Assembly (NCBI GenBank): GCA_964030475.1
Contig: CAXIPT010000003.1
Location: forward strand, 1,480,320-1,544,319
Reading direction: 5' to 3'
Origin: Tethya wilhelma
Taxonomy: Eukaryota; Porifera; Demospongiae; Tethyida; Tethyidae
Length of the DNA: 64,000 bases
Shown here: positions 43,841 to 57,329 of the stretch, one piece after another
Position numbering within the stretch: the first letter of the stretch is position 1
Layout of the letters: the number at the start of each line of letters is the position of its first letter
The notes under the pieces: generated by a model
Told to the model about the DNA's origin: nothing
Databases searched by the model: none
The model's input: only the letters and a program-made list of their open reading frames with translations
Made by a program: the position numbers and the translations under genes

Positions 43841-43975
43841 TCCAAGAAGAGCAGCAAAGCGCTTTTTATATTTGTTATTCGAGTTGGAGAGTTAAGCAGA
43901 TTTGTCCAAGTCCTGCATATCCAATTTGCATTTTCTGTTTGCGAGTTATTCGTGCAAAAGTGAGTGCCAACATCA
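43841..43975 (+). repeat. Short fragment of the inverted-arm element
   Basis: Starts TTCCAAGAAGAGCAGCAAAG, the same start as at 44706, and runs to AAAGTGAGTGCCAAC. About 135 bp of the unit that forms the outer end of arm 2. Confidence 0.75.
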
Positions 43976-44025
43976 ATTCAAGCACCTGACATTGCTGTCA
44001 TAACCAAACAACCCTGTATTGTCTC

Positions 44026-44180
44026 AAGAATCCTCCGCTACACAGTACATACATACATACGAGGATTCAAGTATATAATTATGGTTATCTCAATGGTTTA
44101 CTGTATGAAGGATCGATCCTTGTAGTAAAACATTAGTTTTATGATAATGATGTTTGATAATATAATACATTAATAGAGGT
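44026..44180 (+). repeat. Dispersed repeat C, right-part copy
   Basis: Direct repeat of 42676-42830 (ATCCTCCGCTA...ACAGTACATACATACATAC). Confidence 0.75.
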
Positions 44181-44409
44181 CACAAGAAGAGCCTTTAATG
44201 TACACACCATCACATGACAATATTCATACATGTCTGGAGGATCCTTTAACGTGTATCTATTGTCATAGATCTACATAGCAATGAACACCTATAATATCAC
44301 AAATACATTTCACGCAACATCAACGTAGACGAGAAATGCATAGAGTTCCAAGTAGAACATAATTAAGCCTCGGCGAGTGTTAACACGTGCAGAGGATTAC
44401 GGTAGTCAC

Positions 44410-44470
<61 letters not shown>

Positions 44471-44500
44471 TCCATCGAAATCTCAAGAAAGACAGCTCTA
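44181..44500. repeat. Spacer with (GTCT)n microsatellite
   Basis: 44408-44470 is a perfect run of GTCT/TGTC tetranucleotides. The rest is unremarkable. Confidence 0.8.
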
Positions 44501-44502
44501 TA

Positions 44503-44850
44503 CTCTGTCTGAGCTGAGTTGGCCATCCGGTTGACCGTCCATGTGTTGAATGCGAAGAATGCGCAGCGCAATAAACAAAGTGCACGTGAGCTCTACGGAT
44601 GCTCTACGTAAATGTCACATGATTTAAAGGTGAGAGCGAGTGTTAATTAGAAAGAACGCTAAACGGCTCGCATAGCTTTGTATGGCGAGTTTTGTTTCTT
44701 CAAGTTCCAAGAAGAGCAGCAAAGCGCTTTTTATATATTTTGTCTTGGTTGGAGAGCTGAGCAGATTCATCCAAGTCCTGTCCAATTTGCATTTTCTGTT
44801 TGTGAGTTATTCGCACAAAAGTGAGTGCCAACTCAGCTCAGACAGAGTTT
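44503..44850. repeat. 348-bp unit bounded by 21-bp inverted repeats
   Basis: CTCTGTCTGAGCTGAGTTGGC at 44503-44523 (only part quoted as motif) is repeated inverted at 44829-44850 as GCCAACTCAGCTCAGACAGAG. The segment includes the TTCCAAGAAGAGC start and the outer end of arm 2, so it may be a MITE or a duplication scar. Confidence 0.5.
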
Positions 44851-46031
44851 AGTGACAAAACTGATGGTATACTTACGTTCATAACTCTGAATGATCTTGT
44901 AAAAACATTTTTTGCTGTCCAAAACACTGTAATTCTGAGATTAGAGGCTTTTGTGCTTCTTTGAGCGCTTAGCTTCGAGACCATGCCTACTGATTTGGTG
45001 TGCCGCGTTATCCAGAATTTGTGAAGGACAGACTGAGGTCCATGGCTCTCCCCCGGCCTCTGCATGGCTGCTGTTGCTGAACTGTTGACCAGTGTTGTTT
45101 GGCAAGACAGACAGGAGTTGGCCTGCTTTCTATGAAAGCATACATATAGGACATGTAAAGATTTTTAAACTGTGGCCAGTTGGATATAGCGGCTAACTCA
45201 GCACGGTGATGCATCAACTCCCAGCAGCTAGACTTTGCTCTCTGACAGCAGCGGAGTATTCCAATGCATGTATAATCGTAGCAAAGCTTATCTGGTTCAT
45301 AGTCTGTGACATGTGCTGCTTCACCACAGTTAGCTATGAGCCTAGATGGATTAGTTCTAAAGTTCTCAGGGATATTATAGCTATAATATCCATAGTGATA
45401 CTGAGTTACTTTTTCCACAGTGTATACGCGTATAAGTGTGCTTGCTAGTTGAGTGCGCCGAGGCTTATGCTCCATCGGTGCCTTCATTGCTCAAAGGTGA
45501 ACTGTCATTCTCAACCAGAATGTGATCTGACATAACGTCAGCTCAAATACAAAATGTTAAACCGTAAATTGCGAAATTTTCGTGTTAAAAATAAGTTTTC
45601 ATACATTAAATTTTTGTGTTAAATAATTTCATAGCTTTGACACATTACACAGGCTCACCCACTGTTTTACAATTTTTCATGTTTTTAGTTTTCGTACACA
45701 CTGAAGCGACTAAGAAAATTTATCAACTACAAATATTTCACAATTTACAGTGTTTGGCTCTAGTGTTCATGGAACATTTTATGTGAAAATGTTGCCATGG
45801 AAACACTTTGGTGACACAGATATAAGACTTTCAAAAGTTCTTACCTTTTATATGTGTGATCAGTTGGGATGACATAATGACATATGAGACCTCCATACGT
45901 ACCATTATATTAAACAATTAACAAGAATATAAACCGTACTAAACATACAACCAACATAAAAGTCTTCTACATTACCCTCAGATGGACCAGAAAGAGCAAC
46001 CAACTCGGGAAAAAAAAAAAAAAAAAAAAAA
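44774..46031 (-). repeat. Inverted duplication, arm 2
   Basis: Reverse complement of 29107-30362. Ends in poly(A) at 46011-46031 directly against the N at 46032. Includes the second copy of the 159-codon frame (45008-45487). On the plus strand the unit extends back to TTCCAAGAAG at 44706, so in this orientation it resembles an element with a defined start and a poly(A) tail. Confidence 0.9.
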
Positions 46032-46032
46032 N

Positions 46033-46798
46033 GCAGGAGTTGCTCCACTCTCAATCTCACGCAGCAAGGCATCCAGTTCGTCATCACTGGATGCAGTGAT
46101 CAGTACAATAATCAAATATTAAAATGCTCACTGCTATTGTCTGGTACACTCACTTCACAGCATCCTTTTTCTTCTTCTTTTTGCTCTTCTTTCCTCCCTT
46201 ACCAGGCTCCTTCTTCTCGGCTGTAGCTCCTGCGTCCTGTTTGACGGGTTTATCAGCTGATGAATCCTGCTTGGCTGGTTTCTCAGAATCCTGTTCAACT
46301 GGTTTGTCAGGTTCTTGTTTCACTGGTTTCTCAGCTGTTGAGTCATTCTTCTGAGGGGGTGCAGAATCCTGCTGGTCTGGCTGAGTGTGTCCACCAGTAC
46401 CATTGTCGACACCATCAATGTCTTCATCACTAGCAGATTATTAACAAACATTAACAGTATGGCTACACCATAGATATTATGTGTAATATCTATGGCTACA
46501 CGCACACATTTGATTATGTGCTGCTACTCACTATTCATCAAAAAACTCTCTCTTTTTCTTCTTTGATTTCTTGCCTCCTCCACCAGCTCCCCCAGTGGCG
46601 GGGGGTCCTGGGTTCACTGCTCCCTCAACATCATCCCCCTGGGGGTCGTTGGCATCAAGGGAGACCTCTTCATCCCTACAAGATGAGTTCAATGTGACGG
46701 TGATTCTAAACCTTGCCATTTTAAAGATCGTAAATGATTTGTACGTCTAGTTACCTCGTCTCATCCTTCCCTTTGCCTTTTCCTTTCTTCCTGCCCAT
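46033..46798 (-). CDS. eIF5B-like N-terminal region, 3' truncated at an N
   Basis: Exons 46755-46798, 46532-46675, 46154-46429 and 46033-46086 join in frame on the minus strand, about 172 residues. It starts MGRKKGKGKGKDETR and has low-complexity Lys-rich blocks (GGKKSKKKKREFFDE, KKSKKKKKDAV), a Lys/Pro/Asp repeat (EKPVKQ..DKPV), and ends DDELDALLREIESG. The MGKK-type start with alternating KKxKKK and DDxLDxLLxEIE patches is what I know of metazoan eIF5B N-termini. The GTPase domain is not present, since the gene stops at the N where arm 2 begins. Other Lys-rich nuclear or ribosomal proteins remain possible. Confidence 0.5.
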
Positions 46799-47182
46799 TT
46801 CACACACAGCATTGGTGATTCTTACAGTCTCTTTCAGAGGAACCTCAACTTCAAGTACAGTAATTCTAATCAGAGCCCACCAGCATGTGGTGTTGCAACA
46901 TCATTGTACAACACATGCTAGTTGCTGAATCAGCAAGTTTTACTGCTTGTCGCATACGCGTACTTCCGTATATCTTGCTGAATCAGCATAAACTATAATG
47001 CATGTTGACACAAACCATAATGAAGTGTAGAAACATATAGACTAAGGTACTAGGTACAGAAAACAAGGAGGCTACATGGAATAATTGATACATGTGGATA
47101 TATACCATGATGTAATGCAAATACATGGTGACTAACATAAACTGCAGGGTTTAGTGGTCTGTCCATCCAGGACACACACACA

Positions 47183-47231
<49 letters not shown>

Positions 47232-47305
47232 CTAGCTACGTATATAACATTGCAAACAGTGAAAACAATTGTCCAATGAGTGAAAACAGAGAACCAGGTG
47301 TTAGT
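46799..47305. other. Intergenic between SMAD and eIF5B-like genes
   Basis: Holds a (CA)n/(GA)n microsatellite at 47171-47231. The eIF5B-like promoter should lie here, but no core element was identified. Confidence 0.5.
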
Positions 47306-48402
<1,097 letters not shown>

Positions 48403-48403
48403 N

Positions 48404-50700
48404 AAACATGTACACCAGTATCTATAGAGAATGTGGAATGTAATGAGCAAGTTCAATAACTCAGGGAAGGATTCTCGTCAGTGTTAAGAAGGTATAGGAA
48501 TTTGAGTGGTGTTTCTATAGTATGCTAGCTGTTCCCTCCTCTCTTGTCTCCATGCAGCCCCGGGCAGCAACGTACCAGCCTGGTTACTATATAGTATCCT
48601 TTGGCTGTGAAAGTGTATGCTCTCCAGATGTTTTATTTCTTGCTTCTTGTTTACATCCATGCAAATCTTCCATGCTCTTTTTATGAGGCACTTGATGCAT
48701 GACTACCTCATTTCTATCCTTGATCCCTCATAATAATAGCTAGTTTTAAAGGCGAAGCATTTTTGTTTCAAGTTGCTTTTTTGCCATTTACATGTTTCAG
48801 TGTAAATGACACACTGTCTGGAAACACTGGTATTCTGGTTTCCATGCCAATCATTACATTAAATTGTCCATGATTCATGACATAAGCAAAGTGCTTCCAC
48901 GCATATAATTTCTATCCATACACAGTAAAAACAAGCGTGTCAAAATGACACGCGTTCGCGTGTCAATTATTTGTCCATTTTTTGACACACCTACATACAT
49001 GTCAACTTTGAACTGTGTTGAAACAGCATGCAGGTCATCAGGCAAGTGTGTCATATTATTGCTTGCTTTTTCTGCGCTAAAATTTTACTTTTCTTGATAA
49101 AAACAATTTTGAATCACAAAGAAAATACTCCAGAACTGAAACAACATCAGCAAATATGAACACAGTGGTATCTATGGAATATTTAAACAAATAAGAAACC
49201 ATATAGAGTCAGCACACTTGACTTGATCATCTTGCCAGGCTTGAACAAACTTCATGAGGTAGGTCTGGTGAAAGTCTAATAAATAGATAAAAATCAAGGC
49301 TTATAACAAACAAGAGGACTCAGCATAAAGCCGAATTTTGACTGACCTTCAGATTCTGAGGGGGTTTCAACTGAGATTACTGCAGGACCGTGAAAACACC
49401 ATGATTTCAAGCTTCTTGTTGTTAGATTCACAGGTGCTGTAACTCTACTTCCTCTTCGCACGTCTAAAATCTTTTATCTGGCAAAACAAATCATAGTTTT
49501 ATTTACAAACTTTCATCACACCACAAAAAAGTTGATATCTTACTTCTTACCGTAAATTCCATCTTCTATCAACTCTAGCGCGTTACCAGAAATGCTCCAT
49601 ACAACAGTGGACATGTACGGAACGCCCACTACAACTAATATTTGAATATGCAAATTTTATGAATACTGATTAGTTTTGCGTAAAAGCGACTTACAGGGAT
49701 CAGCCTCCACTTCTCTCACTTGGATGGATGAAAGAAAGAGCTACTAAGCAAGAATCAACTATGAAACTCATCACTAGCTAGCGAAAAGACTCTATCTGGT
49801 ATTTTAGCGATTTTGCTGATTCAGCACTTTTGAATTTGTGATGATGTCATTGCTATTTAAATATGCAAAAACTGTAATTTTTACCTATTTTGGCAGCTTA
49901 TTTTAAAAATAGAGACACTTCCCTACGTAATACAGTGGATGTATCCATAAATAGCTATCTTAGTTCTCTCTAATTCCGAAATGGGAGGTGGTCTAGCAAT
50001 TAGCAGTTGTGAAATATTGAAATTTGAAGACAGCTGGTCTGGCAGTTTTGAATAGTTTTGTATGGGAGCCTATTGGGAGAGCGTGTCAGAACAAGATCGC
50101 CGTTTTTAAAAATCAGTACCTCTGGTAGCTGTCAGTTTTCAGTGAATACAGATTGTTGTGACTATGATTAAAGAATTGTGATAATGGGAAGCGTGCTGGC
50201 TACTTGCACTCGCTCAGGAAGGACACGAATAGAAATTTTCAATACATTTTCAATGGAACGTGACACGGAGCAATTTTTTTAGTATACGGAGAAAAGTTAA
50301 GTCCGTGTCCCGTCATTTCTGGTAACGCTCGTAACAGAGTTATGGACAGAATCGACTGTTTGTGTGTGTGTGTGTTTGTGTGTGCAAAGTTTGAAATAAC
50401 ATAATTATGTGGTCATCGGTCATTTTCCAAAGCAAGATAGTCAAATTGTCTCTTCAAAACAGCTTCTGCATGATTATGACCAGACCAGACAAAGTACACA
50501 TCACCAGACAAAATTATCTTATTAATATTTAGTGTACCATAAATTAATACAAAAGTGTATTTGTTCTTCTGTACAACAAGCTAGTATTTTCACAATTCTG
50601 GAAGATTAAACTAAATATAGTAGTAAGAAGGAACAACTAGCAATTGTGTTATGCTATGTTAATGTTGAAGCATGCAGTGAAGCGTTTTTGAATATTTTTT
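48404..50700. other. Long stretch without recognised genes
   Basis: No MH1 exon of the SMAD gene was found here. Pieces such as GAGAGCGTGTCAGAACAAGATCGCCGTTT at 50078-50106 recur, diverged, at 54902-54935, marking a minor dispersed repeat. A (GT)n patch lies at 50362-50384. A palindromic ACACGCGTTCGCGTGT lies near 48948-48963. Confidence 0.45.
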
Positions 50701-50713
50701 GACTTCTGTATAT

Positions 50714-51010
50714 AGAAGAAACTGCTGTTGATGCAGGTAGTCTTTCAGACTTTATTTTTGATGCTGTAAGAAGTAATGGACTAGATCCTCAGAACATTGT
50801 CAGTCAGGGATATGATGGTGCAGGTGTACAAAAGCGAATTTGTGAAGTTGTTCCTCATACTACATAGTTATGTAGTACACTGCTATGCTCATTGTCTCAA
50901 TTTAGTTCTCATAGACAGTATGAAGATTGTATCTGAAGCATCAGAATTTTTTTCCCTAATCCATGGAAATGCTCTATTCATTTTTGTCAAGAAGTATTCG
51001 CCATGTAGTG
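50714..51010 (+). pseudogene. hAT transposase relic (ZMYM1-like)
   Basis: After TATAG a frame reads ETAVDAGSLSDFIFDAV...NIVSQGYDGAG. After a shift it reads SYVVHCYAHCLNLVLIDSMK and SEASEFFSLI. The GQGYDGA...VHCYAHxLNLVLxD order is the hAT core of ZMYM1/TTF-type transposases. It is short and frameshifted, with no other domains, so it is a dead fragment. Confidence 0.65.
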
Positions 51011-51344
51011 CTTGTTGAAAAACAATGAGAACTGTAGTACGTGTTATTGTTACACCCGTCACTAGGCTGTATGGAGTATATAGTTAAACAACAATAATAA
51101 GTTCTAAAGTGATAAAAATGGGCTTTTCACAAACATAAAAAATCCATAGAGCTTTAACTATGCATTTACTTGGAAAGTGGGTAAAAATTAATACATGTTT
51201 ACAAACAAGGACATGCAGATAATACAGTAGCTTCAAGTGGCAGGAAATTTTTGTAGTTCAAAATTTTGTGTAAACGGTAAAGCAGTACCAAAAAATATTC
51301 GTAGTTTTAAATTTCGTACACATGGTGCACTCTCGTGTTGCGCA

Positions 51345-51500
51345 CAATGCCTAAGTTAAACACTTCCGAGGGCTTCTATGTAATTGCTAAGAACCAAAGT
51401 CATGCATGGTCACTATAACTGGCTTAGAAATTTCACTTCCTTAGAAACAGGTCTTTAGTAACGTGACGTCAATGTGGATTCATTTTGACATAGATTATAA
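51345..51500. repeat. Single arm of foldback element
   Basis: TGCTAAGAACCAAAG...GGTCTTTAGTAACGTGACG matches the right arm of the foldback element at 59598-59852. Confidence 0.6.
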
Positions 51501-51539
51501 TTATGTCTCGTAAGCTATAATACCATGATTTTGTCAAAA

Positions 51540-52640
51540 AAACAGTGAGGGTGCAGCTAGCTCTGTGTCAGAAAATGCTTCCACGATCCCTGAAAACTTT
51601 TAATAATTATTGCCAGAAAAGATATCAATTTGTGTCAAAAAATAGTTGAGGATTGGTTTTGTTGGGAAAATTACTGAAAAATTCAACAGGCTTTTGTCAA
51701 AAAACTTAATGGAAAACATCTATTCAGCTGATGCTGCTCTTGAATAAGGCCACAAGGTTAGCGTCTGCTAGTGTTCTAAGGTGGAAAGTCTGCTACCAAG
51801 ATGGCAAACTTTTTTTTCTGGTGCAGGATTAGGTTCACTATAATATTATAGCCATTTTGTGATCTTGTAGCTACACATACAGCTCAACCTTTTGTATGGT
51901 CTTCTCTGTGCCATAGCATCATGACAGTTTGTAGCAGTATAGCTTGGTAAAAGCATACATGAAAAAATTCATTAATATATTTCTAACTTGCCGAGTAAGT
52001 GATCTGAGGGCATGGTTTTACAATAGCTAGTAGGAGACCTCATGAATATATATGTACCTGGTAGTGGCCCATATGTAGGTGATTGATTCTTTTTGAACTT
52101 TTCACAGTCCCTTTCAACAGTGTTGATGAGGGATTCGCTCATTTTCTTTGCTGATACGAGGCCAGCCTGAGAGGGATGGCTAGAGACAGGCATACGCACA
52201 AGAGACTGTCACTAAGATTGATATTTCATATATACGTACAAACAATTTAGTGCACAGCATAATCATTTATGTTTTCAGAAACTTCAAACTTTACCAAAGC
52301 AGTCAATAACATGAACCCTTCTTATGTACACGAAATGTTAGCAATATAAATTGTTGAAAACGTTCATTGTGACTAAAAACAAGTTCATAATATCACAGTA
52401 AAGAACCATATCTGTATAGGTACCACCCATGCTAAGACCATGCATATACCTTGTATATATATATAGATCCTCAAGGGATTCTTTTCCGCTCTTTGGCTCA
52501 GTATAACCAGATCCCTTTCCTCTTAGAAGTATTGTGGCTCCAGACTGCTCACTGATGTGAGTGAAATAACACCCATGAGGACCGAGAATATTTCCTCTTA
52601 GATCAAAACCATCGGGAGCATCTTTTAAAGAAACGTATGA
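51540..52640 (-). CDS. KHDC4-like KH-domain exons b and c, copy C
   Basis: Exon b (52450-52621, 172 bp) and exon c (52058-52179, 122 bp) are both open and join in phase. They encode DAPDGFDLRGNILGPHGCYF, ISEQSGATILLRGKGSGY, then SHPSQAGLVSAKKMSESL and CEKFKKNQSPTYGPLPG. This follows the second KH domain and its C-terminal helix in KHDC4 (Blom7), an RNA-binding splicing-associated protein, and copy C is the closest to it. Exon a was not found upstream. The downstream flank 51540-52050 is shared with copies B' and E. Whether it is expressed is unknown. Confidence 0.6.
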
Positions 52641-53039
52641 GAGCTGCTGTGAGTCAGTTAGTTGTTACTACCTATGGTAGTCTGTCCACATTAATTATCC
52701 ACCAGAATTAGCACAGCCAAAACTGTAGATCTTTGAGTGAGTTGAGGTTACTTATGTGATCAAATTTCATGTGTTTTACAATTTTGAAAAAAGTGTAACA
52801 TGGCCGCATGTCATGATATCACTGCGAGATAGAACTGAGTCTTATGGGGTGTATACAAAGTCAAGCTTCCACTCTGCTTCTGGTTCAACAGAGAAAAAGT
52901 AAAAGTTTGACAGTTCACTGACAGACTGGCACCAAAGGATGGAGCAGCTGGTTACATAAACAAAAATAACAGTGACACAGATTATGTATAGTTATACAGT
53001 ATATACTTAAACTAAAAACATAATTATGTATAGAGATAA
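52641..53039. other. Spacer, nothing seen
   Basis: No open frame or repeat recognised between KH copy C and the LINE relic. Confidence 0.4.
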
Positions 53040-53480
53040 CAATGAGGACAAAACAGAGCAAAATGTGCAGATGTTATTACAATTAATTTAAGTTGTTGAC
53101 AAAGTGGTTGCATAGATGATTGAAGATTGCCTTTTTAATGGTTTTGATTGGGTTGGAGGTGTTCGTAATATTTGTTTGGTATTGAGTTCCATAGTTGCAC
53201 AATGCGGTTAAAGTAGTAGTGACGACCGTTCATGGTCCTCTGAAATTTGAATTGCAATTTATTGCTCGTGCCAAACCGAGTGGTTGAGGTGGCAAATGAC
53301 ACGAAGTTGAAGATGTGAAACCTTCATCAGGTTCTTTAATACATTTTATGAGAAACATTATGTCGAGGAGTTCGTACCAGTACATGAGCGGAAGGATACA
53401 CTACGCAATAAGTCTCTCCTTGTAATGTCTACCTTCATAGACACGGTACAATTGGTTTTCATCGCCGGTTTGGTAGCCAT
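53040..53480 (-). pseudogene. LINE 3'-end relic
   Basis: On the minus strand RTMNGRHYYFNRIVQLWNSIPNKYY (quoted in part: FNRIVQLWNSIP), followed by a stop, is the conserved end of many non-LTR polymerases (F-x-x-R-x-V-x-x-W-N-S-L-P). Upstream codons are scrambled by shifts. Only the last part of the polymerase remains. Confidence 0.6.
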
Positions 53481-54076
53481 CTGAACTTGGCTCTGAGAGC
53501 AGTTTGAGTCTAGCAGTTTACGGAAATCTGTAATTATTTATAAAAATTAATATTATACGCAGCATTTCAACTAGTTGTTCTTTTTTCTCTGCCAGTCAAT
53601 GCATGCTGAATAAAAAATAAGCCGACAGTTATACGCAGTTCAGGCTCCGGTTTACCTCTCCAAGTTATTCTCACACCATAGTCATATCTAAGCTTCTTTT
53701 GAAGCTTGTCCCTTGTCATGGATGAGACGCTGGTCTTTCCACGTTCCTTGTGCTTCAGCCATCGAGTATACTTGATTGAGAGGCAATGTATTTTAGGTAA
53801 GAGCCACTTGGACCTTGGAGGTTCTTGCTAACGTGAAAGCCATCTTGACTCCTGACTCAGTAGCAATATATTGTAGATAGGAGGAGCCTTTGGGACCTTG
53901 CAGTTTATCAGGAGCTTGTTCCAACCAATATATACTTTGTTTTGAAATGTATAGTGTTGAATGCTAGAGAGTTGATTGTGCTTGTCTGTTTAATATGCGG
54001 TTATCACTTTCACCACTAGTATAGTTGATTAACTTCAGTATTCTTTTTGTACTGGTTTAAGCAAGTTTTTTTTTTG
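53481..54076. other. Spacer, nothing recognised
   Basis: Short frames only. It may be further decayed retroelement sequence. Confidence 0.35.
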
Positions 54077-54410
54077 TTTAGGGTTGTAAAAGAAAAAAGG
54101 AAAGTCTTCTATAGCAGAGATATAGCATTTGATGAGCTAAGCTGTGGTCTAAACAACAATCATGGAAATGAAGAGAAAGATAAACAAGTTGTAATTGAGC
54201 ATTTCAGTGATAAAGAAGGAGAGATCATAGATCACCAAACAACTGAAGAACCTGAGAACATGTACCACCACGTCGTTCAGAAAGGCAACGAAACCAGTCA
54301 AACAGGTTTACAGCACTAAACAGTGGATCAATAAAACGAGAAACTCCTGTAGTGTGCAAAGAACCAATCGCATTAGGAATTTTCATTGCTCGACCCCAGG
54401 CTTAAATTAC
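54077..54410 (+). pseudogene. Ty1/Copia retrotransposon relic
   Basis: The frame has KRKVFYSRDIAFDE, an acidic stretch EEPENM, then one frame over PPRRSERQRNQSNRF and KEPIALG. This is the Copia pol linker between integrase and reverse transcriptase: a K-x-x-x-SRDVxFDE motif, an acidic spacer, RRSxRxRxPPxRF, then the start of RT. The frame shifts near 54262. No RT follows. Confidence 0.6.
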
Positions 54411-55260
54411 TGAACACCTACATAAATTTTTCCAGGATGCTTTCTTGAATTTTTTTGACAGGCTTGGTTTCAATAATTATATGTCTTAGGTTATCGTGAG
54501 TAAAATGTCCATCGAAGAGAAGTAACAGTGGCCTTTACTTGTGGCCCATAAATGAAAGAATGATTAGTAAACTAATTATTGAAAATCTCCATACATGTCC
54601 CTCCATCTCCAATCACTCGGGCTTTATTACATTGTACCTGTAGCTACTTCTACTTTAGTTAATAATATCCTGAGGCAACAATTGACTTCCTTTTGAAAAT
54701 AACCGGTGGTGGTACTGTATAACGGTAAATTTTTGTAGTTTTAAACTTTATATATAAATCACTAAAAGAGCGCCAGAAATAATTTTCGGAGTTTTTAATT
54801 TCGTATATATGTGGCGCACACACGTAATGGGCAAAAGTTAAATTTTTGTATATATATAGTCGAATGGCATACGAAAATACAAAATTATACTTGCAGCCAA
54901 TTGAGAGAGTGTGTCAAAACAAGATAGCCGTTTACGTACAAAAATCTTTCCCCCTTCTACTTCTGCCTACATGTAGGTGCACACGTTACCATTTTTTTAT
55001 AATAAATATATAATATGTATGTGTATTATAGCTCCAAATTTTCGTGGCACAAGTAAAAAGTTATTGAGCCTGTTTTCTTTATTCTCATTGATTATAATAA
55101 TATTATTAATGGTCAAATCACGTAATTTATGAAAATATTAATTGTACCACAAAAATTTGTAACTGTATACAGTAGGTTTTTTTTTTTTATAGATTTGTAG
55201 TTACTATTAATTTTGAATGCTCCAAAACAGCATTATGTTATATTATTGTGCATGCATACA
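54411..55260. other. AT-rich spacer
   Basis: Contains a diverged copy of the minor repeat (54902-54935) and TATATA runs. No gene seen. Confidence 0.4.
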
Positions 55261-55340
55261 TGCAGAATCAGTCCGAGCCTGAGCCAGCTGATCTTGAGCC
55301 ACCTCCCAAGATGATGAGAATACAATGTCACTGATTGGAA
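55261..55340 (+). CDS. Candidate terminal exon of the KHDC4-like unit
   Basis: After ACATGCAG an open frame reads NQSEPEPADLEPPPKMMRIQCH and stops at 55332. The following ATGTCACTGATTGG sequence is also found at 60852, downstream of KH copy E, which suggests that this exon closes one unit of the same array. The charged PPPKMM end loosely resembles the KHDC4 C-terminal region. Evidence is thin. Confidence 0.3.
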
Positions 55341-55935
55341 GCGCAAAGCCATAATTATATATAGAGCAAGTTAACGTTGCCTATAATTGGTAAGGTAAAA
55401 TGGGGTAAGTTCCATATACTAGGGCATGCACTACTCAGCTCCCTCCAGTTTGCTTGTCATGCATACAACAGGATCCAGATAAGATCTGAAATTTTTTTTC
55501 CCGATTCTCAAGCTTCAAAGAGTTTTAAAAGCCTGGCTAGCCACTTGATTAGGCTTAAACAGATGTTAGGTTAGACCTAAGCTTCATGGTCAGTAGGCCT
55601 AAGCATATAGGCCTAAGCCTCATGATTAGGTGTATGCTTAGGCCTAAGCTCGAGTGATCAGGCCTAATCAGAGAGGCTTAGATCTAATTTTATGGTGAAG
55701 AATGGTTGCATGGCAAGATATACTAATATTCTAGCTGACTCCTTATCTGATGAGCAAACTGAATTATGTTTCTTAATACTTCTAATAATAATTATAGTTT
55801 TCCAATTTGAAAACAGCAAACTAATGCTTCTTAATTCCCATGCAGTACACACTGTTAAATTAAAATGATGTTCGCATGCATTTTTAACACACAATTTAAG
55901 CTTCTTTAGATGCTTATGTTTGACAGCCATCAACA

Positions 55936-56014
<79 letters not shown>

Positions 56015-56015
56015 G
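55341..56015. repeat. KH copy D upstream flank with (CT)n
   Basis: GGCCTAAGC motifs repeat at 55567-55670. 55780-55930 is the reverse complement of sequence near 34930-35050 (copy A flank). 55934-56015 is a long CT microsatellite ending in CTAG, the acceptor of KH exon a. Confidence 0.75.
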
Positions 56016-56888
56016 GAACACTACGTCTTCGAGGAAAAAATACATATAGGAGTCTCAGGTAGAAATATAACATTATTCCTAATAAATTTTCCCCACTTTT
56101 TAAAGTTTGCTGCTTAATATCTTCCTATAATGGAATATCCTCAGGCTAGGAAATGTGGTCAACTAGTAGCTCTAATATTCTTTAACACATCAGCAAAATT
56201 TCATTTTAAATTAATTATAACCATTAAGTATTAATGACCTTTTAATTAATGTTAATCAAAGACAGAATAATGCTCCGATTCTTCCTGTGACTGCCACATA
56301 TGTTTTCTTTAAAAGACACTCCCGATGGTTTTGACCTACGAGGAAACATTGTTGGCCCTCATGAGTGTTATTTCACTCACATCAGTGAGCAGTCTCAGGG
56401 AGCCACAATTCTTTTTAGAGGAAGGGGCTCTGGCTACATTGAGCCAAAGACAAGAAAGGAATCCCATGAGGACCTGCATATATATATCAGGTATATGCAT
56501 GGTCTTAGCATGGGTGGTACCAATGCAGATATGTTGAAAGATAATGGTTCTTTACTATGATATTATGGACTTGTTTTTAGTCACAATGAACGTTTTCAAC
56601 AATTTATATTGCTAATATTTCGTGTATATAAGAAGGGTTATTGATGCTTTGGTAAAGTTTGAAGTTTCTGAAAACATAAATGATTATGCTGTGCACTAAA
56701 TTGTTTGTACGTGTATATGAAATATCAATCTTAGTGACAGTCTCTTGTGTGTGTGCCTGTCTCTAGCCATCCCTCTCAGGCTGGTCTCACATCAGCCATC
56801 AAAATGTGTGAGTCACTGATCAATACTGTTCAAAGGGACTGTGAAAAGTTTAAAAAGACTCAATCAACTGCGTACGGGCCACCACCAG
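56016..56888 (+). CDS. KHDC4-like KH-domain exons a-b-c, copy D
   Basis: Exons 56016-56058, 56316-56490 and 56767-56888 have canonical borders and join in phase. They encode EHYVFEEKIHIGVS, DTPDGFDLRGNIVGP, ISEQSQGATILFRGRGSGYIEP, DLHIYI and SHPSQAGLTSAIKMCESL up to TAYGPPPG. This matches the second KH domain of KHDC4 from the strand before the KH through the Ser-His-Pro and the following helix. It is the most complete of the copies. Flanking exons are not resolved: the unit is followed by repeat R1 at 57024. It could be a live gene piece or a transcribed fragment. Confidence 0.6.
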
Positions 56889-57023
56889 GTACACATTAGA
56901 AAATTCATGAATATTCAGCCTTTGATCTTTAAGCATTAATGAGGTCACTATTATCGCTAAGGAACCTCATTAATATATTCATGAGGTCTCTAACTGTCGT
57001 AAAACCATGCCCTCAGATCAATC

Positions 57024-57329
57024 ATACGTACGGTAGTACGTATAGTAGGAATGGGCCACATGTCTCATAGACCCAATACAAAATGTTTATTACCATAAAA
57101 ACCTAGCAAAACAAAATTAAGCCCTCAAACTTGCTCAAAGGATCTCCCCAACAGATTACCAACTGCATGCAAGGCCTGAAACTCACAGAAACTTCACTGG
57201 GCACTCGTAGAGAGCGCTAGTGGGAAGCCACAATAGTGCCATTTTTGTTCTCCTAACGTACTTACGTACTGACTGACTTACTTGAACACAGTTTCCAGAG
57301 AACCAGAAAGTGTGGAGCCAACTTTGACA
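57024..57329. repeat. Dispersed repeat R1, copy 3
   Basis: Third copy, inserted just downstream of KH copy D and ending at the N at 57330. Confidence 0.85.

Noticed and set aside
44408..44470. Regular short direct repeats that could suggest a CRISPR array
   Set aside because: A simple tetranucleotide microsatellite without spacers. No CRISPR-like array exists in the window.
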